NCBI RefSeq assembly: GCF_023544445.1
Contig: NZ_JALPVJ010000002.1
Coordinates: forward strand, 558,001-622,000
Direction of reading: 5' to 3'
Length of the DNA stretch: 64,000 bases
Source of the DNA: Actinoplanes sp. M2I2
GTDB taxonomy: Bacteria; Actinomycetota; Actinomycetes; Mycobacteriales; Micromonosporaceae
Shown here in pieces: positions 58,660 to 64,000 of this stretch (the first letter of the stretch is position 1; each line of letters begins with the position of its first letter). The notes beneath the pieces are model-generated. The model worked only from the letters and a program-made list of their open reading frames with translations. It made no database searches and had not been told where the DNA came from. A program made the position numbers and the translations under genes.

Positions 58660-58770
58660 GTCGACGGTCTGCTGCTGGTGCTCCACTACGCTGACGAAAT
58701 CGGCGACAACGCCGAGAAACTGCGCCTGACGGCCTCGCTCACCACCGACACCGCTCCGCGTGGTTTCTGA
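58660..58770 (+). pseudogene. 3' fragment of a second MmyB-type regulator gene
   Basis: Bases 58660-58740 match 54501-54581, the end of the MmyB gene, at 74 of 81 positions by my count, and keep its frame (VDGLLLVLHYADEIGDNAEK). The frame then runs into an unrelated tail to a TGA at 58768. Weaker similarity extends back to about 58632 (GELTLHRDKLP region). No start or HTH is present, so this is a relic of duplication or recombination, immediately downstream of the SARP gene. Confidence 0.8.
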
Positions 58771-58797
58771 TGACATGGCAGCCGGCCGGAGGCATCG

Positions 58798-59397
58798 ATG
58801 CTCGATCCGAACGCGACGATCCCCGCCGAGCTCCTTGATGAAACGTTCGTGGCGACACCGCTGACTGTGGACACGGCACCCCTGGACTACGCGGCCTACA
58901 TGGCGAGCCCGGATGTGATCCGGGTGCACAGCGACGGCCGGTGGCCGGTCGCCGGATTCACGCTGGAGGACGACCGCGAGCAGGTGGCCCGGCATCAGGC
59001 CGACCACGAGGCACGCCGGGCGTTCACTTTCACTCTGTTGACGCCCGACCGTGACGCATCGTTGGGCTGTCTGTATCTGAACCCGCTCCGGGCCTTCCTC
59101 CAGCGTGCCGGCGCCGATGGGAAGACGCTGGCCAGATTCCCGGTGAACTGCGCCATGGTCACTTTCTGGCTTCGTCAGGATCAGCAGGACACCGGGCTGA
59201 CCGACGCGGTGGCGGAAGCGGTCGACGCGTGGCTGACGACGGCGTGGCCGCTGGAGACGTACCTCTTCCGATGTCTGCCTGCCGAGCTTGGTTCCCGCCG
59301 CGCTCTCGAGAGGCTGAGTCTCCGTCAGGTGGCACTGCGCCTCGACATCGAGAAGCGCCCGTACCTCTGGTATCAGCCGGGCTCCCTCGGAGCTTGA
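58798..59397 (+). CDS. GNAT-family N-acetyltransferase
   Basis: 199 residues; GGAGG five bases before the ATG. The N-terminal strand FVATPLTVDTAPLDYAAYM, then RWPVAGFTLEDDREQVARHQ and FTFTLLTPDRDASLGCLYLN, fit a GNAT subfamily common in actinobacteria; the motif-A loop is degenerate, and the C-terminus ends LRLDIEKRPYLWYQPGSL, also characteristic. Substrate unknown. The last 25 bases overlap the convergent SnoaL-like gene. Confidence 0.7.
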   Translation: MLDPNATIPAELLDETFVATPLTVDTAPLDYAAYMASPDVIRVHSDGRWPVAGFTLEDDREQVARHQADHEARRAFTFTLLTPDRDASLGCLYLNPLRAFLQRAGADGKTLARFPVNCAMVTFWLRQDQQDTGLTDAVAEAVDAWLTTAWPLETYLFRCLPAELGSRRALERLSLRQVALRLDIEKRPYLWYQPGSLGA

Positions 59398-59837
59398 TCG
59401 GCTGGTTGCGGTCGAAGGGCGTTCAGCAGGCTGTCGAGCTGACCCCAGGCCCGCGCGCTGGCGACGTGGTCGATGTAGTCCCGCGACTCGATGATGAGTC
59501 CGTCGCGGATACGCATCACGAAGACGCAGGGCACCCTGAACGTCTCACCTGTCTCCTCGACCCTTCCCTGATAGGCGAACTCGGCGACGATCACCTCCGG
59601 GTCGGTCGTTTCATGAACCGTCACGTCGACCGGCTTACGGTTCAGCGTCCGGGCGACCGGCGGCGGCGCGGTGAAGTGTTCGTTCAGCTCGCTTCGGCTG
59701 AGCAACGGCGGTGGGGCGAGCGGGTGGAAGGGATGCGTGACGTGAGTCTGTTCGGCGTACAGGTCGGCCAGCTCGTCGTACGGTCCGTCGCAGACGCCGT
59801 TCACCAGCCGGAGGAACGTTTCGCGAGGGCTGCTCAT
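59373..59837 (-). CDS. SnoaL-like (NTF2-fold) protein
   Basis: 154 residues from the ATG at 59837 (AAGGAAACCC upstream). NTF2-fold pattern: TFLRLVNGVCDGPYDELADL, EQTHVTHPFHPLAPPPLLSR, VIVAEFAYQGRVEETGETF and VMRIRDGLIIESRDYIDHVA. SnoaL-like proteins are cyclases, isomerases or ligand-binding proteins with an internal pocket; activity is not predictable. Its 3' end overlaps the GNAT gene by 25 bp. Confidence 0.82.
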   Translation of the reverse strand: MSSPRETFLRLVNGVCDGPYDELADLYAEQTHVTHPFHPLAPPPLLSRSELNEHFTAPPPVARTLNRKPVDVTVHETTDPEVIVAEFAYQGRVEETGETFRVPCVFVMRIRDGLIIESRDYIDHVASARAWGQLDSLLNALRPQPADQAPREPG

Positions 59838-60045
59838 GCCGGGTTTCCTTCCGCTTCGCCGATCACGTGGGGGCAGGCCGACGGACGTGTGTCCGTAAGC
59901 GACACCCATGGACGGCACCTTACGACCTCGGCTTCGACGGGACTGTCCCTGAGCGCCGGGACCGGCGTGGAGGCGCGATGGTGCGTCGGGCCGGGAACCG
60001 GAAGGATCGTGGCGGCGTCAGAGGGCGGCGGCGCGAGGGGGAGAT

Positions 60046-60954
60046 GTGGGACGACGACTGTGGTGGGTGGCGGCGGTGGCGATGCTGGCCGGGTGTGCGG
60101 GTGCGCCGGCGCCCGGGCCGGTGGGGCCGGGGGAGACACCGCAGGCGGACGTACGGCAACGGTTGCGGGAGCGGGCCGGGGTGGTGCTGGCGAACTACCA
60201 GAGGGCCGTGGGGAACAGGGAGCTGGTCGTGGTGTGGGGCCAGGAAACCACGGTCTCCGGGGCGCTGGAGCCGCTGAACGAGCATCTCAAGACCGCGATC
60301 GGCGCGGGACGGCTCGAGGCGGCCGGCGAGCTGCCCGCGACACCACGCCGGCGGGGTGAGGCGGTGTGGTCCGGCGGTCGGCGGCTGTCGCTTCCACTCC
60401 TGCCTGCGCGGGAGGCGTTGCGCCTGCTGGCCGTGGACGACGACTGCCCGGAGTGTGTGCGGCACCCGGTGACGGGGGCACGGCTGACGACGATGCGGGT
60501 GTCGACCACGCGGGGGATGGCGACCGTGCCGGCGTGGGAGTTCTCGCTCGAGGACACGAAGGCGCGCGTTCTGCGGATGGCCCTCGACAGTGGCCCGCCG
60601 GTGCGGGTGGACCCGCCCGCGGGCAGTCCCGACGACGTTCCCGACGGCGCCGTGGCCGAGTCGGCCCGGGTCGACGGCAAGCGGCTCACCGTGGCGCTCA
60701 CCGGATCGCGGGAGGGCGCCGACCAGCCGTGCGGTGAGGACTACGTCGCCGAGGCGGTCGAGTCCGACACCGCCGTGGCGGTGCTCGTTCAGGTACGCCG
60801 TTACAGCGGCCCCACCCCGGAGGTGCCGCCGGGTGCGGCCTTCGGGTGCTTGACGGTCGGCTTCCCGCGCACGGCCACGGTCACGCTGGCCGAGCCGCTG
60901 AACGGGCGGGCCGTCCTGGAAGTCCAGCAGGGCCAGCCGGTTCCGCTCCGCTAG
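60046..60954 (+). CDS. lipoprotein of unknown function
   Basis: 302 residues, GTG start after AGGGGGAG. Signal and lipobox LAGC (near residue 17) predict attachment to the outer face of the membrane. The mature part begins with a Pro/Gly linker and a helical segment (ADVRQRLRERAGVVLANYQR), followed by beta-rich sequence with two cysteine pairs (DDDCPECVRHP and PCGEDYVAEAV / FGCLTVGFP). No family recognised. The C-terminus (TVTLAEPLNGRAVLEVQQGQ) resembles the closing strand of a beta-sandwich. It stands alone. Confidence 0.75.
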   Translation: MGRRLWWVAAVAMLAGCAGAPAPGPVGPGETPQADVRQRLRERAGVVLANYQRAVGNRELVVVWGQETTVSGALEPLNEHLKTAIGAGRLEAAGELPATPRRRGEAVWSGGRRLSLPLLPAREALRLLAVDDDCPECVRHPVTGARLTTMRVSTTRGMATVPAWEFSLEDTKARVLRMALDSGPPVRVDPPAGSPDDVPDGAVAESARVDGKRLTVALTGSREGADQPCGEDYVAEAVESDTAVAVLVQVRRYSGPTPEVPPGAAFGCLTVGFPRTATVTLAEPLNGRAVLEVQQGQPVPLR

Positions 60955-60973
60955 GCCGGTGCCGTCCGGCTTC

Positions 60974-61729
60974 TCACCGGGCCCGGAACGAGTACATCGC
61001 CGAAAGCAAGGGCACGAGGGTTGCGGCGCCGGCGTCGTCCCCGGCAGCGACCAAGGCGGCGTGTGCGGCGATCAGCGTCGGGCTCAACGAGTCGTACCCG
61101 AGAGCGTCCCAGTCCGCCGCGGTCTGGGGCGGCCCGGCGCCCTCGTCGGGGTCAAGGCTGGCGCCGTGGTTGTAGGCCTCGTCGACCGGGCGTGACTTGG
61201 CGTCCAGGAACAGCCAGCCGCACAATGTGAGCTCCGAGATGTCGCCCGGGATCCAGTCGCTGGGATAGCAGCGGGCGGCGTCCAGTTGCCACATGCCTTC
61301 CTGCCCCCGGGACGTGAACGTCTCTCGCCGCCGCGTGAAGTCATAGGTGGCCGCGTCGCTGCGGGAGTCGCCGGCGGGCCACCACTTCTGGTAGTAGGCC
61401 CGCGGACGGGCGTGCGAGTTGCCCAGCCGCTTGTGCTCGACCACGACACCGAGCCAGGCGGCCGGGTCCGCCGCTGTCCCGAACGCCAGAACAAGATCGG
61501 GGCCTTTGCGGAGGGTCGCGACGTAGGTGAGGGGCAGGGCTGCGACGCGGCTTCGCACGGTGGCGCGAAGCCCCCCGACGATGGCGTCGCGAACGGCTGC
61601 TCCGCCGGCATTGTCGGTGGCGAGGGCCTGGGCCAGCCGCTCGCTGTAACCGCCCTCGTCGACCGGTCCGATGCGGACGCGCTGAGGCCACGCGTCCAGC
61701 CACTCCTGATGGTGTGGTGGCGCTTTCAC
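60974..61729 (-). CDS. possible PD-(D/E)XK nuclease-like protein
   Basis: 251 residues, GTG start one base after the stop of the XRE gene. Unknown family, but residues 76-102 show the restriction-endonuclease-like pattern G-P-D78 ... E98-H-K100 (KGPDLVLAFG, then GVVVEHKRLGNS), i.e. the metal-binding D and E-x-K of the PD-(D/E)XK superfamily, with strands on both sides. It continues with YYQKWWPAG, W-rich segments and C-terminal helices (LSPTLIAAHAALVAAGDDAG). The fold call is inference from one motif. An adjoining HTH gene, cotranscribed, fits restriction-, defence- or toxin-type control. Confidence 0.5.
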   Translation of the reverse strand: MKAPPHHQEWLDAWPQRVRIGPVDEGGYSERLAQALATDNAGGAAVRDAIVGGLRATVRSRVAALPLTYVATLRKGPDLVLAFGTAADPAAWLGVVVEHKRLGNSHARPRAYYQKWWPAGDSRSDAATYDFTRRRETFTSRGQEGMWQLDAARCYPSDWIPGDISELTLCGWLFLDAKSRPVDEAYNHGASLDPDEGAGPPQTAADWDALGYDSLSPTLIAAHAALVAAGDDAGAATLVPLLSAMYSFRAR

Positions 61730-61730
61730 A

Positions 61731-62534
61731 TCAGGACCCTTTCCGGAAGTAGGCCGCGGTCTCCTCGTCGGCCGGGTAGTACGACTCGATGGCCACCTCG
61801 TCCAGCGTGATGTCCATCGGGGTACCGAACGTGGTGATGGTGGAGAACAGGCGCAGTTCCCGACCGGCCACGCGGACGACCATCGGCAGGACCACGTCGG
61901 AGGCGACCGAGCGGCTCGGTTCGGCGTCGGCTTCGGGCGCCAGCAGTTCCTCGTACAGTGCGGTCAGTTCCGGATCCGGGGCGGCGGCCAGCTGGCGGGT
62001 GATCCGGGTGCGGAACATCGCCCGTACGTCGGCCAGGTTGACCACCAGCGCCGCCAGCCCGCGCGGGTCGAGGCCCAGTCGCACCAGGTTGACCGGTGGC
62101 CGCAGCAGGTCGGGCGCCACCTGGGCGAAGAACGGGTCGACGGCGCGGTTGGTGAGCAGGATGTTCCACCGCCGGTCGAAGACCAGCGCCGGGTAGGGCT
62201 CGTGCGCGTCCAGCACCCGCTGGACGGCCGAACGCGCCGCCGACAACGCGTCGTCGTTCAGTGGACGCTCGGGATATCGGGGTGCGAAACCACCGGCCAG
62301 CAGCAGGCGGTTGCGGTCGCGCAGCGGCACCTGGAGCTGGTGGGCGAGACGCAGGATCATCTCGGGGCTGGGCCGTGACCGGCCGGTCTCGACAAGGCTG
62401 ACGTGACGGGGCGAGACGTCGGCGGCGATGGCGAGGTCCAGTTGGCTGATCCCGCGCTTCTGCCGCCACTGCCGCAGGAGCTCGCCCACTGTCTGCACGA
62501 CCCGAAGCGTACGCATCCGCCGGCGGAACGCCAT
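61731..62534 (-). CDS. XRE-family regulator with MmyB-like C-terminal domain
   Basis: 267 residues from the ATG at 62534 (62516 or a later GTG is possible). XRE HTH: LLRQWRQKRGISQLDLAIAA, DVSPRHVSLVETGRSRPSPE. The C-terminal half (YPALVFDRRWNILLTNRAVD ... VRLGLDPRGLAALVVNLADV) is an MmyB-type ligand-binding domain. It is divergent from the SnoaL-like gene at 62584 across 49 bp, and precedes the nuclease-like gene. By analogy with MmyB-SDR pairs, it probably controls the divergent gene and itself. Confidence 0.85.
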   Translation of the reverse strand: MAFRRRMRTLRVVQTVGELLRQWRQKRGISQLDLAIAADVSPRHVSLVETGRSRPSPEMILRLAHQLQVPLRDRNRLLLAGGFAPRYPERPLNDDALSAARSAVQRVLDAHEPYPALVFDRRWNILLTNRAVDPFFAQVAPDLLRPPVNLVRLGLDPRGLAALVVNLADVRAMFRTRITRQLAAAPDPELTALYEELLAPEADAEPSRSVASDVVLPMVVRVAGRELRLFSTITTFGTPMDITLDEVAIESYYPADEETAAYFRKGS

Positions 62535-62583
62535 GACATGCCAGTTCATCGACAATGGCCTCGGCCGGGGAAACACTGCCGCC

Positions 62584-62964
62584 ATGACTGAGGCAAACAA
62601 GCGCATCGTCCAACGGGCCCTGTCCGGATTGGTGGAGACCGGCGACACCGACACGCTCGGGTCGTTCCTGAGCGAGGACTTCGTCCACCACCGGCCGGGT
62701 CCGGCCGGCCGGACCAAGGCCGCCTGGCTGGCCGATGTCCGCGCGGCGCAGGGACCGCTGGCCGCCATGCGTGTCGAGGTCCGGCATCTGGTGGCCGACG
62801 ATCAGTACGTCATGGTGCATTCGGCGCGCCGGCTGGGCGATGCCGGTCCGCAGGTCGCGGTCGTCGACATCTGCCGGCTCGAGGGCGGGCTGATCGCCGA
62901 GATCTGGGAGACCATCGAGCCGGTCTCCCAGGCGCCCGCGAATCTGAGGTGGTGGGAGGTGTAG
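62584..62964 (+). CDS. SnoaL/ester-cyclase-like NTF2-fold protein
   Basis: 126 residues from the ATG at 62584. NTF2-fold features: NKRIVQRALSGLVETGDTDT, LGSFLSEDFVHHRPGPAGRT, VRHLVADDQYVMVHSARRLG, and CRLEGGLIAEIWETIEPV. Typical of SnoaL-like polyketide cyclase family members (predicted ester cyclases). It lies divergent to an XRE/MmyB regulator, so it is probably regulated by a small ligand. It ends 12 bases from the convergent membrane protein gene. Confidence 0.85.
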   Translation: MTEANKRIVQRALSGLVETGDTDTLGSFLSEDFVHHRPGPAGRTKAAWLADVRAAQGPLAAMRVEVRHLVADDQYVMVHSARRLGDAGPQVAVVDICRLEGGLIAEIWETIEPVSQAPANLRWWEV

Positions 62965-62976
62965 CGACCCCGGGCA

Positions 62977-64000
62977 TCACCACGTGGTCAGCAGCAGGTG
63001 GTTGACGGCCAGCGCCACCAGCGCCTGGACGGCGAGCCAGAACCGGCGCCGGTCGGCCGGCAGCAGGGCGGCCCCGGCGATCAGCCAGCAGGCGAACGGC
63101 AGCCAGATCCGTTCGACCTCGGCCTTGCTGTAGCCGGAGAGGTCGGCGGCCACGATCGCCGCCAGGGCGCTGAGCGGCAGCACCCAGGCGGGCCGGCGGA
63201 CCCGGCCCGCCGCGGCGATCGCGCGGCGCAGCATCACGGCCGCGGCGGGTCCGGCCGAGACGACCAGGATGGCCAGGTTGGCCCAGACCCAGTACGCGTA
63301 CGGGCGGCTCGACGCGATGCCCTGGTAGTACCGCTGGGTGAGCAGGTGGTAGCCCTCGACCCACCAGAACCCGGACGCGGTGAAGGCGAGCACCACCGCG
63401 GCCACGGCGGCCGTGGCCCAGGCGGCGACCCGCCACGAGAAGCCCGCGACGGCGACCACTCCGGCGACGACGAAGGCCATGAGGACCAGACCGTACGAGA
63501 GGTAGCAGCCGAAGCCGAGCAGGAGCCCACCGGCGACCGCGCTCGTCCGCGCGCCCCGGGTGAGAGCGTGCGCGAGCAGGGCCACGCCGCTCGCCACGAC
63601 ACCCGCGAAAAGCCCGTCGGCCGAGACTCCCACCCACACCGCGCCGGGGAACAGCACCGCGAACGGCACGGCGACCCGGGCGGCCTCGTCGGCGCCGAGC
63701 AGACGGAGGGTCTGAGGCACGGCGACGGCGGTGAGGGCGCCGGCCGCCACGCAGACCAGCCCGGCCCACCCGCCACCGGCCAGGCCCAGCCGGTCGAGCC
63801 CGACGAAGACCAGCAGCGCGCCGGGCGGGTGCCCGGCCACGTGTGTGGTCCAGGATTCGGGGCTGCCGGCCAGGATCCGCGAGGTGAACTCGTGCAGTGT
63901 CCTGCTGATGTCGGTGATCGCGCCGACCTCGCTCAGATATTCGGGCCCGGTGGACAGCCGGCCGGCCACACCCCGCGACCACCCGTCGACCAGGGCCAGC
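62977..64000 (-). CDS. multi-pass membrane protein (PMT/GT-C-like), start outside window
   Basis: The frame is open to the right edge of the window; 340 codons are visible. About nine membrane helices (for example GLVCVAAGALTAVAVPQTLR, VAVPFAVLFPGAVWVGVSAD, GLVLMAFVVAGVVAVAGF, WLPFACWLIAGAALL). Preceding loops carry WTTHVAGHPPGALLVFVGL and ISRTLHEFTSR, which recall extracytoplasmic loops of GT-C fold mannosyl- and arabinosyltransferases, though the diagnostic acidic pair would lie in the missing N-terminus. The likely function is transfer of a lipid-linked sugar, by inference. Confidence 0.6.
   Translation of the reverse strand, partial: LALVDGWSRGVAGRLSTGPEYLSEVGAITDISRTLHEFTSRILAGSPESWTTHVAGHPPGALLVFVGLDRLGLAGGGWAGLVCVAAGALTAVAVPQTLRLLGADEAARVAVPFAVLFPGAVWVGVSADGLFAGVVASGVALLAHALTRGARTSAVAGGLLLGFGCYLSYGLVLMAFVVAGVVAVAGFSWRVAAWATAAVAAVVLAFTASGFWWVEGYHLLTQRYYQGIASSRPYAYWVWANLAILVVSAGPAAAVMLRRAIAAAGRVRRPAWVLPLSALAAIVAADLSGYSKAEVERIWLPFACWLIAGAALLPADRRRFWLAVQALVALAVNHLLLTTW

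Overview
The window is very GC-rich, uses GTG starts freely, and chains genes through 4-base ATGA/GTGA stop-start overlaps. Together with a CebR-type cellulase operator, AfsR/SARP-type and NB-ARC/TPR regulators, class F sortases, MmyB-type regulators and an actinobacterial-style TerC manganese riboswitch leader, this points to a filamentous actinomycete. Micromonosporaceae (Actinoplanes-like) is my best guess, by inference only. I saw no tRNA, rRNA, CRISPR array or intact insertion sequence.

Layout. 1-6.7 kb: the end of a stomatin-like gene; a secreted CHAP/FG-GAP protein whose operon starts with a 19-codon ORF and lies divergent to a TrmB/LuxR-type regulator; a GrpB-like protein, a membrane protein and a hydrolase. 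6.7-10.4 kb: a decayed CO-dehydrogenase-type locus (FAD subunit plus half an iron-sulfur subunit, no molybdenum subunit), a DUF1059 gene and long non-coding stretches with tandem repeats. 10.4-17.6 kb: a CebR-controlled GH9 cellulase, an NB-ARC/TPR regulator, a DUF4142-sortase pair and a GNAT enzyme. 17.8-19.9 kb: NfeD plus flotillin.

19.9-28.1 kb is the most interesting part. A kelch-like lipoprotein is followed by a compact seven-gene operon, transcribed leftward: SPFH-like protein, four-TM coiled-coil DUF4407 protein, TerY-like vWA protein, PP2C phosphatase, tail-anchored Ser/Thr kinase-like protein, a trypsin-like peptidase carrying FHA-like and effector-associated (EAD1-like) domains, and a zinc metalloprotease without signal peptide. 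The vWA-PP2C-kinase core is the TerY-P triad known from tellurium-resistance and conflict systems. Here it appears wired to two predicted cytosolic proteases at the membrane.

28.2-37.6 kb: a D-2-hydroxyacid dehydrogenase; a second sortase operon sharing a divergent, identical pair of ECF promoters with its sigma/anti-sigma genes; a large secreted beta-propeller protein; mutarotase; GH43 arabinanase; a BON protein. 37.6-45.5 kb: TerC under a yybP-ykoY (Mn2+) riboswitch, enoyl-CoA hydratase with a divergent TetR regulator, a repeat region that duplicates the tail of a membrane alpha/beta-hydrolase gene, and a CAP-domain protein. 45.5-52.9 kb: a five-gene sulfonate-type operon (two LLM flavin monooxygenases and a complete ABC importer), a ROK regulator and mannose-6-phosphate isomerase. 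52.9-64 kb: an SDR/MmyB regulator pair, two secreted Cys-containing proteins, a SARP/NB-ARC/TPR regulator, a fragment of a duplicated MmyB gene, GNAT, SnoaL-like proteins, a lipoprotein, a possible PD-(D/E)XK nuclease with an XRE regulator, and a truncated membrane protein at the right edge.
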